DNA from: Oscillospiraceae bacterium
Lineage (GTDB): Bacteria > Bacillota > Clostridia > Oscillospirales > Acutalibacteraceae
Direction of reading: 5' to 3'
Length of the DNA: 23,679 nucleotides
Assembly (NCBI GenBank): GCA_029013165.1
Contig: JAQXMV010000054.1
Span: 1 to 23,679, forward strand
This document shows positions 15,319 to 23,606 of the stretch, in pieces; position 1 is the first letter of the stretch; every line of letters begins with the position of its first letter. The notes under the pieces were generated by a model. That model had not been told where the DNA came from, did not search any database, and worked only from the letters and a program-made list of their open reading frames with translations. Both the position numbers and the translations under genes were made by a program.

Positions 15319-16011
15319 ATGGACTTACTCAGAATCGAACATCTCACAAAGATCTACGGCAAGGGCGAAAACGAAGTCAGAGCCCTCGATGATGTCAGCT
15401 TTACGGTACCAAGCGGCCAATTCCTGGCCATCATCGGAGCCTCCGGCTCCGGCAAAAGCACGCTATTGCATATTTTAGGCGGCGTGGACAGACCCACCGG
15501 CGGCAAGGTTTACCTTGACGATCAGGATGTCTATGCACAGAACGAGGATCAGCTGGCGATCTTCCGCCGCAGAAGAGTCGGACTGATCTATCAGTTCTAT
15601 AACCTCATTCCCGTGCTGAATGTGACGGAAAACATCACCCTGCCCATGCTCATGGACGGCAGAAAGGCGGACAAAAAATATCTCGCCGACCTCATCCGGA
15701 CCCTCGGCCTTGAGGGCAGAGAAAACCACCTGCCCAACGAGCTTTCCGGCGGTCAGCAGCAGAGAGTATCCATCGGCAGAGCCCTCATCAATTCTCCCAC
15801 GGTCGTTCTGGCCGATGAGCCCACGGGTAACCTCGACTCCAAAAACACCCATGAGATCATGGAGCTGCTGAGAACCTCAAACAAGCAATACGGACAGACA
15901 CTGATCGTCATTACCCACGATGAGAATATCGCCCTGCAGGCTGACCGTATCATCACGCTGAAGGACGGCAAAATTGCAGGAGACAATCTTGTGCGCAAGG
16001 CAGGTGAATAA
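15319..16011 (+). CDS. ABC transporter ATP-binding protein, MacB/LolD/BceA type
   Basis: ATPase subunit of an FtsX-type (mechanotransmission) ABC system. The 230 residues carry Walker A GASGSGKST (40-48), the Q-loop region YQFYNLIP, signature LSGGQQQRV (142-150), Walker B VVLADE (162-167), D-loop NLDS and the H-loop His200. The ADEPTGNLDS wording is typical of the MacB/LolD/BceA branch, whose members act in antimicrobial peptide resistance, lipoprotein release or envelope signalling. AAAGGAG lies 9 bases before the ATG. Only 2 bases separate its stop from the permease start. The promoter upstream looks activator-dependent. Confidence 0.93.
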   Translation: MDLLRIEHLTKIYGKGENEVRALDDVSFTVPSGQFLAIIGASGSGKSTLLHILGGVDRPTGGKVYLDDQDVYAQNEDQLAIFRRRRVGLIYQFYNLIPVLNVTENITLPMLMDGRKADKKYLADLIRTLGLEGRENHLPNELSGGQQQRVSIGRALINSPTVVLADEPTGNLDSKNTHEIMELLRTSNKQYGQTLIVITHDENIALQADRIITLKDGKIAGDNLVRKAGE

Positions 16012-16013
16012 AA

Positions 16014-18782
16014 ATGAATGTTTTTCACACCTTCACGCGGAAAAGCCTGCGTAAAAACAAAACCCGAACCATCGTGACCATCATCGGTATTATCCTTTCC
16101 GTGGCCATGTTCACCGCCACCACGGAAGCCTTTTTCTCAGCCAGAGAATACCTGGCGGAAATGACCGCAAGAATGGACGGTTCCTTTCATGTCACGGTCT
16201 TTGACCTGGAAAAACCGGCGCTCGACGAACTGACAAAGGACGAGCGAATCAAAAAAAGCGTAACCCTGCAGAGTCTCGGCTACGCCGAAATGGAAAACAA
16301 CAACGACTATAAACCTTATGTCTATCTGGCCGGCATCGACAGCCGGTTCGCCGACATGATGCCGATTTATATCACCGAGGGCCGGATGCCGGAAAAAGAA
16401 AATGAGATTCTCGTGCCGAAGCACCTGATCGAGGACGGCGGTGTGAAAATCAAGGTAGGCCAGAGCCTGAAACTTGATGTGGGCACCTGTGTCAGCGACA
16501 ATGACGGAAAGGCTCTCTATCAGGAGCACCGCTACGACATACCGTCGCAGGAAAAGATCATCGACAAAAAAGAAATGACCTTTACCGTGGTGGGAATATG
16601 CGAGCGTCCCAACTATTACATTGAACCCTACAGTGCCCCCGGTTATACTCTTTACACCACCGCGCGGCAAGGCGGAGCCTATGCTTCCACGGTCTTTTTC
16701 ACCCTCAAAAACACCCGAAACACCGTCAAGGTTTATGATGAACTGAACAAGAAATACAACAACAGCGAAGTTAACCCCGACCATTATGTGACCTATAACG
16801 ACGGTTTGGTTATGCTTTACGGTGCCTCTGATGACACAGCCTTCTTGAGGATATTTTACGGCTTAATGTCAATACTCATCGCGCTGATCATCTTCGGTTC
16901 CGTGGCACTGATCTATAACTCTTTTTCCATCTCCATCAGCGAAAGAACCAAACAGTTCGGTCTGCTCAAATCCATCGGTGCCACCAAGAAACAGACCACG
17001 AAAACCGTACTGTACGAGGCTTTCATGCTGTGTGTGATCGGCGTCCCCTTGGGACTGATTTCCGGCTGCGCCGGCATCGCCGTCACCTTCCGTCTGCTCT
17101 CTGATGAATTTTTGAAATTCCTGAACTACAGCAGTGAGTTTGCAGACCTGAAGATGAAGTTTATCCTTTCTCCCCCGGCACTGATTCTCTCTGCCGTCAT
17201 CGGTATCCTGACGGTTCTGATCTCCGCCTATATTCCGGCAAGACGGGCAAAAAGAATCGATCCGATTGAAGCGATCCGCCAGTCAAAGGACATCAAAATC
17301 AGCCGCCGAAGCGTCAAAATCTCACCTCTGACGGAAAAGGTTTTCGGCTTTGCCGGTATGATTTCCTCCAAATATTTCAAGAGGAATAAAAAGAAATACC
17401 GCGTGACGGTTCTCTCCCTTTTCGTCAGCGTGGTGCTCTTCATCACGGCGTCCTCTCTGAGCACCTATTTCACCGATGTCATCGAGCTGGAAGCCGGTGA
17501 TGACGGCTATGACATCGAGCTTTCTTTCTACGGTGACTATCAGCAGAAAGACCTCGACAGTTTCATGGAAAAGGTGAAAAAACTCGACGCTGTTGACAAC
17601 GCCATCGTGCTCAATTGCACCTCCAAGGAAGCCCTGATCCCCACAGATGAAGTATCAAAGGATTTTGCGGAAATACGCAGCGAACTGATTTATTCGGATT
17701 ATATCATGGGATATATCAATTTTTACTGCGTGGAGGACAGCGCTTTCGAGGCGCTGTGTCAAGAAAACGGCCTGAATTTTTCCGACTTCACCGACAAGAA
17801 CAACCCGCGTTGCCTGATGTATGACTACCAGCCTTATGTCAATGTCGATGACAACGACAAGGTGACAAAGGGCGCCTATGCCACCTTTCATGACGAAAAG
17901 GTTCCCGGTACCGTTACGGTTTACACTCCGAAAGATATAAAGCATTACTGGTTCTCCCACTTTGATCGGGTGAATAATGAGATCCGCTGCTTCTATCAGG
18001 CGACCAGTGAATTTGACGAACAGGGCAATCTGATCTTTGACGAGTCGACGCTTCCCTCCGACCAGCAGGAAATCAGCCTGAGTATGCAGGAAGCCGTCAT
18101 CAAGCAGGAATTGAATATCTCCAAGGTCTTGACGGAAAAGCCCTATTTCCTCCCCTACGCCAGCACGGCTATCATCATTCCTCAAAGCATGGAAACCGCC
18201 GGCGCTTTCCGGAGCATCGAATTTGACGGCGGCTATGTCGCAAAGATTATGGCAGAGGATCACGCCACGGCGCAGAAAAACATTGAAGATCTGCTGGAAG
18301 AAACCGGTTTGAGCTATCGCTGTAATGTTTTCAATAACGCCGCCAACATGGAATCCATGCGCGCCCTCGTCACCGTCGCTAATGTATTGGCTTACGGCTT
18401 TATCGTGCTGATTTCTCTCATTGCCGCCACCAATGTTTTCAACACCATCAATACCAATATCGGTCTTCGCCGCAGAGAGTTCGCCATGCTCAAATCCATC
18501 GGTATGACCAAAAAGGACTTCTGGAAAATGGTTTGCTTCGAGTCCCTGCTCTATGGCTTGAAGAGTCTGCTGTTCTCCATACCGGTCTCCGTCGGAACCA
18601 CCTATCTGATTTACCGGATTGTCGGTTCCGCAGGCTACAACAACATGTTCTATCTGCCTCTTGGTAATTTCGCCATCGCCATTGCCAGCGTCTTTATCAT
18701 CGTCTTCCTGAGTATGCTCTACTCCATGAGCAAGATCAACAAGGAAAACACCATTGAGGTATTACGACAGGAAACCACCTAA
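16014..18782 (+). CDS. Large FtsX-type ABC permease with two extracellular domains
   Basis: A 922-residue membrane partner of the preceding ATPase. One membrane segment near residues 18-38 is followed by a first external domain (about 40-270) and a three-segment FtsX block (about 275-415) containing ERTKQFGLLKSIGATKKQ, the coupling helix region. Another segment (about 463-485) opens a second, longer external domain (about 490-785), then a second FtsX block (about 795-915) with RRREFAMLKSIGMTKKDF. The duplicated layout matches ABC3/FtsX permeases that work without a separate channel, moving peptides or lipids or transmitting force across the membrane. It is not a standard BceB, which is about 650 residues with one external domain. 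The substrate is unknown. A ribosome binding site AGGTGA overlaps the end of the ATPase gene. Confidence 0.9.
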   Translation: MNVFHTFTRKSLRKNKTRTIVTIIGIILSVAMFTATTEAFFSAREYLAEMTARMDGSFHVTVFDLEKPALDELTKDERIKKSVTLQSLGYAEMENNNDYKPYVYLAGIDSRFADMMPIYITEGRMPEKENEILVPKHLIEDGGVKIKVGQSLKLDVGTCVSDNDGKALYQEHRYDIPSQEKIIDKKEMTFTVVGICERPNYYIEPYSAPGYTLYTTARQGGAYASTVFFTLKNTRNTVKVYDELNKKYNNSEVNPDHYVTYNDGLVMLYGASDDTAFLRIFYGLMSILIALIIFGSVALIYNSFSISISERTKQFGLLKSIGATKKQTTKTVLYEAFMLCVIGVPLGLISGCAGIAVTFRLLSDEFLKFLNYSSEFADLKMKFILSPPALILSAVIGILTVLISAYIPARRAKRIDPIEAIRQSKDIKISRRSVKISPLTEKVFGFAGMISSKYFKRNKKKYRVTVLSLFVSVVLFITASSLSTYFTDVIELEAGDDGYDIELSFYGDYQQKDLDSFMEKVKKLDAVDNAIVLNCTSKEALIPTDEVSKDFAEIRSELIYSDYIMGYINFYCVEDSAFEALCQENGLNFSDFTDKNNPRCLMYDYQPYVNVDDNDKVTKGAYATFHDEKVPGTVTVYTPKDIKHYWFSHFDRVNNEIRCFYQATSEFDEQGNLIFDESTLPSDQQEISLSMQEAVIKQELNISKVLTEKPYFLPYASTAIIIPQSMETAGAFRSIEFDGGYVAKIMAEDHATAQKNIEDLLEETGLSYRCNVFNNAANMESMRALVTVANVLAYGFIVLISLIAATNVFNTINTNIGLRRREFAMLKSIGMTKKDFWKMVCFESLLYGLKSLLFSIPVSVGTTYLIYRIVGSAGYNNMFYLPLGNFAIAIASVFIIVFLSMLYSMSKINKENTIEVLRQETT

Positions 18783-18798
18783 TATCCCGCACATATCA

Positions 18799-18836
18799 AG
18801 TCAGAGCCGCCGAGGAAATCCCCGGCGGCTCTGACT
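18799..18836 (+). other. Long GC-rich stem-loop after the ABC permease
   Basis: A perfect 14-bp inverted repeat (18799-18812 with 18823-18836) around a 10-base loop, 17 bases after the permease stop. There is no T-run after it, so it is probably a 3'-end protecting structure or works together with the terminator that follows 6 bases later. Confidence 0.6.
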
Positions 18837-18842
18837 GTCGAT

Positions 18843-18876
18843 AAATGCGCCCGAGCGCATTTTCACTTTTTTTATT
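18843..18876 (+). terminator. Intrinsic terminator of the ABC operon
   Basis: An 8-bp stem (18843-18850 with 18855-18862) with the tetraloop CCGA, followed by TTCACTTTTTTTATTTTC. It lies just before the iolB-like promoter. Confidence 0.75.
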
Positions 18877-18886
18877 TTCTCCTCTC

Positions 18887-18915
18887 TTGCATTGACGGGA
18901 GCCTTGTGATAGAAT
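18887..18915 (+). promoter_or_regulatory. Promoter of the iolB-like/GH43 operon
   Basis: -35 TTGCAT (18887-18892), 17-base spacer, -10 TAGAAT (18910-18915). A second possible -10, TATAAT at 18919-18924, lacks a good -35. The short leader contains a small hairpin, GCCGC/GCGGC (about 18933-18947), before the AAGGAG ribosome binding site. Confidence 0.65.
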
Positions 18916-18967
18916 GGGTATAATCAATTTTGCCGCGCAAAGCGGCAGAAAGCAAGGAGACGATCTT

Positions 18968-19738
18968 ATGTTTGATAAGCCGGAATTTGACAGCAACGGC
19001 ATCAAGACGATATGTGAAATGGGTAAAATCCACCCGGAAATGAACATGACAATCCGCGTCAAGCGTTTCCGTGAAGAGGAAACAATGACTGTCTGCGATG
19101 AAAAATGCGAGACGGCTTTTCTGATCTTGCAGGGAGAGGCGGATATTTCATGGAACGGCAAAACCGAAAAAATGAAAAGGGAGAATCCCTTTGTCAAAAC
19201 GCCCTATTGCCTCCATGTGCCCAAAAACACAAAGGTCACCGTAACGGCAAAATCTGCCACGGAGATTCTGATTCAGCAGACAGACAATGACAGAGATTTC
19301 GACTGCGTTTTTTACCGGCCCGAGGATGTCCTTTATCAGGAGTTCGGCAAAGGTCAGTGGGACGGCGCCGGACACAGAATCTGCTCCACGGTATTTGACT
19401 ATGACAATGCCCCCTATTCCAACATGGTTCTCGGCGAAGTCTTTAATCAGCCGGGAAAATGGTCCAGCTATCCCCCGCACCATCACCCCCAGCCGGAGGT
19501 TTATTACTATCAGTTTGACAAGCCTCAGGGCTTCGGCGCCTGCTTCGTGGGAGAGAATGTCTATAAAAGCGTTCAGGGCTCCGCCTGCTATATCACCGAC
19601 GGTCACGATCATCAGCAGGTCGTGGCGCCCGGTTATGAAATGTGCTACATCTGGATGATCCGTCACATTGACGGTGATCCCTGGTATAAGACCACCCGCT
19701 TCTATTCCAAGGAGCATGAGTGGCTGGCCAAGCAATAA
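18968..19738 (+). CDS. IolB-like 5-deoxy-glucuronate isomerase family protein
   Basis: A 256-residue bicupin of the KduI/IolB family. Classical IolB converts 5-deoxy-D-glucuronate to 2-deoxy-5-keto-gluconate in myo-inositol breakdown. The C-terminal cupin has the diagnostic WSSYPPHHH, Glu177 and YYYQFDKPQGF run, with His171-173, Glu177 and His213/His215 as likely metal ligands, and the APGY motif near the end. The N-terminal cupin has the usual degenerate sites. AAGGAG lies 8 bases before the ATG at 18968, which I prefer to the ATG at 18914 that falls in the promoter. No other iol gene is present and the partner gene is a GH43-like glycosidase 15 bases downstream, so the real substrate may be another uronate or keto-sugar. 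Fold certain, substrate open. Confidence 0.85.
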   Translation: MFDKPEFDSNGIKTICEMGKIHPEMNMTIRVKRFREEETMTVCDEKCETAFLILQGEADISWNGKTEKMKRENPFVKTPYCLHVPKNTKVTVTAKSATEILIQQTDNDRDFDCVFYRPEDVLYQEFGKGQWDGAGHRICSTVFDYDNAPYSNMVLGEVFNQPGKWSSYPPHHHPQPEVYYYQFDKPQGFGACFVGENVYKSVQGSACYITDGHDHQQVVAPGYEMCYIWMIRHIDGDPWYKTTRFYSKEHEWLAKQ

Positions 19739-19753
19739 AAGGCGGCAAGAGAA

Positions 19754-20683
19754 ATGGCGTATTTGTTTTCACATTTCAAAGAGAAGATCACCCCCGACGG
19801 GGAACAGATCTATTTTTCCCTGAGCCGTGACGGTCTGCACTGGGAGGAGCTCGCCGGCGGCGAGCCGATCCTCACCGCACAAAAGGGCGAAAAAGGCTGC
19901 CGCGACATCGAAACGGTACGGCTTCAGGACGGTTCTTTCGTCATTCTCACCACGGATCTTTCCATCGCCTACCGCATGGACGATCAGGGCCGTGTGGACT
20001 GGAAGCAGGTCAACCGCACCGGCAGCAAATGTCTGCGCCTTTATCGCAGCCCTGATCTGATGCACTTCAGCGAAGAAGAACTGATTGATTTCGGCAGAGA
20101 GGACTTCGGCTGTATGTGGGCTCCCGAGGTCTACTGCGAGGAAGAGACGGGAGAATATCTCATTCACTGGGGCTCCACCGTGGCCGCCGATGACTACAGT
20201 CACATGGCGATTTACGGCAGCGTCACCAAGGATTTTCGCACTTTCAGCCGGCCGAAGCTGTTTTTTGAAAAGGAAAATGAGATCCTTGACACGCACCTGA
20301 GAAAAATAGACGGGATCTACCATCTTTTCTATAAAAACGCCGACTCCCCTGCCATGAATATGCACGCCACATCCAAGGCACTTTTCGGACCCTACGAGCA
20401 CGATGAAGCCTTCGAGAAATACATGGCGACCTTAGAAAAGCCCGGCTCCTATGAAGCGCCGACCACTTTCACCCTCCCCGACGGCCGATGGTGTCTGATG
20501 CTCGACTTTTTCGTCTGTGAAAAGGAAAAAATGGGATATGTGCCCTTTATTTCTCCGGCACCCGGAGACAGCCATTTCCGCATGGCGAAAGAAAGCTTCC
20601 GCTTTCCCTACGGCTTCAAGCACGGCGGCGTTCTGGAAATCAGCGACGAGGAATACGAGGCGCTGAAAGCGTTCTATCACTAA
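19754..20683 (+). CDS. GH43-like beta-propeller glycosidase, intracellular
   Basis: A 309-residue protein resembling five-bladed GH43/GH32-clan hydrolases, which remove arabinose or xylose from plant oligosaccharides. Repeating blade phrases are visible (YFSLSRDGLHWEEL, RLYRSPDLMHF, YGSVTKDFRTFS). Likely inverting-mechanism residues: Asp51 in CRDIET as base, Asp179 in LDTHLRKIDGIYHLFY as pKa modulator and Glu234 in YEAPTTF as acid; Glu125 in WAPE is also conserved in the fold. No signal peptide is present. The gene follows the IolB-like gene by 15 bases with only a weak ribosome binding site, so the two form an operon. Exact subfamily and substrate cannot be set from sequence alone. Confidence 0.8.
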   Translation: MAYLFSHFKEKITPDGEQIYFSLSRDGLHWEELAGGEPILTAQKGEKGCRDIETVRLQDGSFVILTTDLSIAYRMDDQGRVDWKQVNRTGSKCLRLYRSPDLMHFSEEELIDFGREDFGCMWAPEVYCEEETGEYLIHWGSTVAADDYSHMAIYGSVTKDFRTFSRPKLFFEKENEILDTHLRKIDGIYHLFYKNADSPAMNMHATSKALFGPYEHDEAFEKYMATLEKPGSYEAPTTFTLPDGRWCLMLDFFVCEKEKMGYVPFISPAPGDSHFRMAKESFRFPYGFKHGGVLEISDEEYEALKAFYH

Positions 20684-20685
20684 AA

Positions 20686-20718
20686 GAAAAGTACCGTTCA
20701 AGCCGAGCGGTACTTTTT
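20686..20718. terminator. Bidirectional terminator between convergent GH43-like gene and ribU
   Basis: A stem of about 10 bp (20687-20696 with 20708-20717) with an 11-base loop, flanked by AAAAGAAAAG on one side and TTTTT on the other, so it has a T-run in both directions. It lies directly after the GH43-like stop and 12 bases past the ribU stop. Confidence 0.8.
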
Positions 20719-20729
20719 CATTTCTGCGA

Positions 20730-21320
20730 TTATTTCTCTATTAATTTGCCGATGCGCTTGACAAGCACCTTGACCATGGGAATACTGACAACGGACAGCA
20801 GAACGCCCTTGATCACATTCAGAACCGTGGCGGAGCCGATGGCTGTCCACAGCGTTGCCGAATCAAGATCGATGCCGAGGAAATACTTGAAAAACAGCGG
20901 TGTGATGAGGTAATTGGCGCCGAGACCGACAAGGACGATGCTGACCACGCCCACAAAACAGCCGACGATCAGGCCCTTATTCTCCTGCTGTTTTTTCGCA
21001 AAAGCGGCACTCACCAGAGAGAAGGGAACCACAAAAGCACAGCCCACGAGGAAATTCATCAGATTGCCGAAGCCCATCTGTGTGCCGACGCCCTTGACCA
21101 TCAGCTCGATCAGGTTTTTCACCAGCTCGATCACCACACCGGCGCCGGGGCCATAAACGATGGCGCCGAAGAGGGCCGGAATATCGCTCAGATCCATTTT
21201 CAGGTGACCCACAGCCGGCGGCGCGATGGGAAATTCCAGCAGATAGAGCACGAAAGCGATGGCGCTGAGCATGGCTAACACGCAGATTTTGACCAGATTT
21301 TTCTTTTGATTTTGTTGCAT
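20730..21320 (-). CDS. ribU: Riboflavin ECF transporter substrate-binding subunit RibU
   Basis: S-component of an energy-coupling-factor vitamin importer; it binds riboflavin in the membrane and docks on a shared EcfAA'T module encoded elsewhere. The 196 residues form about six membrane helices. LEFPIAPP followed by the LKMDLSDIPALFGA motif and the GPGAGVVIELVKNLI segment is diagnostic of RibU. The FMN riboswitch immediately upstream gives independent support. A TTG at 21338 also opens the frame, but the ATG at 21320 lies 8 bases after AGGAG and is the better start. It ends against a terminator shared with the convergent GH43-like gene. Confidence 0.94.
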   Translation of the reverse strand: MQQNQKKNLVKICVLAMLSAIAFVLYLLEFPIAPPAVGHLKMDLSDIPALFGAIVYGPGAGVVIELVKNLIELMVKGVGTQMGFGNLMNFLVGCAFVVPFSLVSAAFAKKQQENKGLIVGCFVGVVSIVLVGLGANYLITPLFFKYFLGIDLDSATLWTAIGSATVLNVIKGVLLSVVSIPMVKVLVKRIGKLIEK

Positions 21321-21336
21321 GACATTCACTCCTGAC

Positions 21337-21373
21337 AAAAATAAAAATCGCCCAAGGTAAATACCACGGGCGA
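21337..21373 (-). terminator. Riboswitch-controlled terminator in the ribU leader
   Basis: On the minus strand TCGCCC (21373-21368) pairs with GGGCGA (21353-21348), with an inner GGT/ACC pairing, followed by TTTTTATTTTT. The T-run ends just before the ribU ribosome binding site. This is the likely expression platform: FMN bound to the aptamer would allow this hairpin and stop transcription. Confidence 0.8.
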
Positions 21374-21404
21374 AAACACTATCATATCAAATATGAGTAT
21401 CTCT

Positions 21405-21529
21405 TCTTTCATCCGGACTATACCGTCGGCTTCGGATTCACACCGAATCTGCACGGACTATCGTCCGGCTCGCGGGCTGGGGAGCATGGCTCCGACACCG
21501 CCGGTGAGGAATTTCACCTCGCCCTGAAG
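21405..21529 (-). ncRNA. FMN riboswitch (RFN element)
   Basis: Read on the minus strand, the element has the conserved RFN blocks in order: AGGGCGAGGTGAAATTCCTC, ACCGGCGGT, AGCCCGCGAGC, GCAGATTCGGTGTGAATCC, GCCGACGGTATAGTC and GGATGAAAGAAG. It lies between a sigma-A promoter and ribU, and should shut off riboflavin uptake when FMN is plentiful. Confidence 0.96.
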
Positions 21530-21544
21530 ATTTATCTTGCTGAT

Positions 21545-21573
21545 ATATTACCACTTTATGCGACAGTTGTCAA
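21545..21573 (-). promoter_or_regulatory. Sigma-A promoter of ribU
   Basis: On the minus strand a perfect -35 TTGACA (21573-21568), a 17-base spacer and -10 TAATAT (21550-21545). Transcription would start just before the FMN aptamer. Confidence 0.82.
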
Positions 21574-21596
21574 GGGGTGCAGACCATTTTTTCGAC

Positions 21597-21632
21597 AAAA
21601 TGCCCTCCGCCCGAGAAAACAGGACGGAGAGC
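21597..21632 (-). terminator. Probable terminator after the LRR protein gene
   Basis: On the minus strand an 11-bp stem (21632-21622 with 21612-21602, with G-T pairs) is followed by ATTTTG, a short T-run. It lies about 30 bases after the LRR stop and before the ribU promoter. Confidence 0.6.
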
Positions 21633-21661
21633 AGATGGCTTAAAAGTGAGTGTGGACAGAA

Positions 21662-23509
21662 TCAGTGCTTGGCGCCGCAGGCGCAGATCTTATTCTGACC
21701 GAAGAGCTTCTGGAAGAAATTGAACAGGCGGAAGAAGAAGCCGACGATACCGCCCTTGTGGCAGTTGCAGGTGCAGGTGTCGGAGGAGAAATGGATGGTA
21801 GCGTCATAAAGAGGATCATTATATAAGCTTATATAAATCGCGTTCCACTGTTCTTTTGTACCGGTGTAGTAGACATCGGTGAGGTTGTCACAACCCTGGA
21901 AAGCAGATTCACCAATGCTCGTTACGCTGTCCGGGATTGTAATACTTTCCAGGCTGTTACAAGATTCAAAAGCATAAGCTTCTATGCTTGTTACGCTATT
22001 CGGAATGGAAATACTTCTCAGGCTCAAGCAATCACTAAAAGCAAACATATCTATGCATGTTACACTATTTGGAATGGAAATACTTGTCAGACTGGAACAG
22101 AAACGGAAAGCACTCTCACCAAGACTTGTTACGCTGTTTGAGATCGTTACACTTGTTAAGCTGCGACAACCACAGAAAGCATACTCACCTATACTCGTTA
22201 CGCTGTCCGGAATCACGATACTGGTCAGATTAGCACACCAAGAAAAAGCAGAATCACCTATGCTGATTACACTGTCCGGGATCACGATGCTTGTCAGGCT
22301 TTCACAATTATCAAAAGCATTCATATCAATGCCTGTTACGCTGTCAGGGATCGTATAGCATTCTCTGCTGTTTCCCATTGGATATTGAATCAGTGTTTTT
22401 TTACTTTTATCAAACAACACACCATATTCATCATTAGCAAAACTCAAATTGTTTTCATCTACGGTGAAGCATTCCAAGCTGTAGCATGATTTAAAAGCAT
22501 CTACACCTATACTTGTGACGCTTGCCGGAATCGTAATACTTGTCAGGCTTTCGCAAACACCGAAAGCCTCCTCACCTATGCTTGTGACACTTTCCGGAAT
22601 TACGATACTTGATAGGCTTCCGCAACCAAAGAAAGTAGAGTCACCTATGCTCGTTATGCTCTCAGAAATCGCGATACTTGTCAGGCTTTCACAATCAAAA
22701 AAAGCATACGCTCCTATGCTTGTTACACTGTCAGGGATCACGATATTTGTCAGGCCAATACAAAAGGCAAAAGCATCCACATCTATACTTGTGACGCTGT
22801 CAGGAATTGTAATACTTTTCAGGTTTTCACACCAATTGAAAGCATACTCACCTATACTGATTACACTGTCGGGGATCGTGTACGATGTTCTGCTGTTTCC
22901 TGCGGGATATTGAATCAGTGTTTCGATACTCTTATCAAATAAGACACCATATTCATCATTGGCATAGCTCAAATTATTTTTATCTACAGTGATACTTGTC
23001 AGACTGTAGCAAGATCCAAAAGCAGACTTACCTATACTTGTTACGCTCTCTGGGATCACGATACTTGTCAAGCCGTAGCAATCATTGAAAGCAGAATAAC
23101 CTATGCTTGTTACGCTGTCCGGAATCATGATGCTTGTCAAGCTACTGCAACCAAAGAAAGCAAAATCACCTATGCTGATTACACTGTCAGGGATCGTGAC
23201 ATTTGTCAAGTTATCACAACACGAGAAAGCATCTTTACCTATGTTCGTTACACCATTTTCAATTTTAACAGATGCAATATTTTCAGAATAAAATGGCGAG
23301 CTCATTTCCACCGTCCAATTACCATAATCCCACATATCTCCCTCACCGCTGATGACAAGCTCGCCGGTACTCTCATCAAAGTTCCAGAAGACATTATCGC
23401 CGCACCGACCCGTGGGTTCCAGGGCACTTGCGCCGAAAACAAAGCAGACGGCTAACAGCGAAATGATAGCGATCAACAAAAATGTTTGAGTGATTTTTCT
23501 GTTTTTCAT
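21662..23509 (-). CDS. Secreted BspA-like leucine-rich-repeat surface protein
   Basis: A 615-residue exported protein. A signal peptide (about residues 1-29, Lys/Arg then a long hydrophobic core ending GASA) precedes a short N-terminal domain (CGDNVFWNFDESTGELVISGEGDMWDY). Seventeen LRR_5-type repeats of 23 residues follow, consensus SVTSIGxxAFxxCxSLTSIxIPD. Repeats 4 and 10 each carry the same insert, NNLSxANDEYGVLFDKS through QYPxGNSR. The C-terminus is a Cys/His motif (CTCNCHKGG), a Phe-rich amphipathic stretch, and CACGAKH. Such proteins in gut and oral bacteria bind host or bacterial surfaces; the ligand is unknown. GGAGG lies 7 bases before the ATG. Base composition is visibly AT-richer in the repeat region than in the two ends. 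A paralogue lies just upstream. Confidence 0.9.
   Translation of the reverse strand: MKNRKITQTFLLIAIISLLAVCFVFGASALEPTGRCGDNVFWNFDESTGELVISGEGDMWDYGNWTVEMSSPFYSENIASVKIENGVTNIGKDAFSCCDNLTNVTIPDSVISIGDFAFFGCSSLTSIMIPDSVTSIGYSAFNDCYGLTSIVIPESVTSIGKSAFGSCYSLTSITVDKNNLSYANDEYGVLFDKSIETLIQYPAGNSRTSYTIPDSVISIGEYAFNWCENLKSITIPDSVTSIDVDAFAFCIGLTNIVIPDSVTSIGAYAFFDCESLTSIAISESITSIGDSTFFGCGSLSSIVIPESVTSIGEEAFGVCESLTSITIPASVTSIGVDAFKSCYSLECFTVDENNLSFANDEYGVLFDKSKKTLIQYPMGNSRECYTIPDSVTGIDMNAFDNCESLTSIVIPDSVISIGDSAFSWCANLTSIVIPDSVTSIGEYAFCGCRSLTSVTISNSVTSLGESAFRFCSSLTSISIPNSVTCIDMFAFSDCLSLRSISIPNSVTSIEAYAFESCNSLESITIPDSVTSIGESAFQGCDNLTDVYYTGTKEQWNAIYISLYNDPLYDATIHFSSDTCTCNCHKGGIVGFFFRLFNFFQKLFGQNKICACGAKH
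21870..23260 (-). repeat. Tandem 69-bp LRR-coding repeats (about 17 units)
   Basis: Within the LRR gene a 69-base unit recurs, easily seen on the plus strand as the phrase cttgttacgctgtccggaat with variants. Two units carry a longer shared insert (around 22350-22470 and 22890-23000). The similarity would support unequal crossing-over and change in repeat number. It also creates open frames on the opposite strand that are not genes. Confidence 0.85.
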
Positions 23510-23543
23510 AGTGATTCCTCCAAATTCTAATAGCTTTAGCGGT

Positions 23544-23572
23544 ATATTATCCTACTTTATCCGATTAATTAA
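23544..23572 (-). promoter_or_regulatory. Weak candidate promoter of the LRR gene
   Basis: On the minus strand -10 TAATAT (23549-23544) lies 17 bases from a poor -35, TTAATT (23572-23567). The gap to the upstream paralogue shows no terminator hairpin, so the LRR gene may also be read through from that gene. Confidence 0.3.
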
Positions 23573-23606
23573 TACTATGAATAAAATAAAGTGATTGAAG
23601 ACAGCA

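Noticed and set aside
21984..23291. Plus-strand repetitive open frames (60-132 residues) opposite the LRR gene
   Set aside because: They mirror the 69-bp LRR repeat; the repeat length is divisible by three, so an open frame on either strand is propagated. No ribosome binding site or signal peptide.
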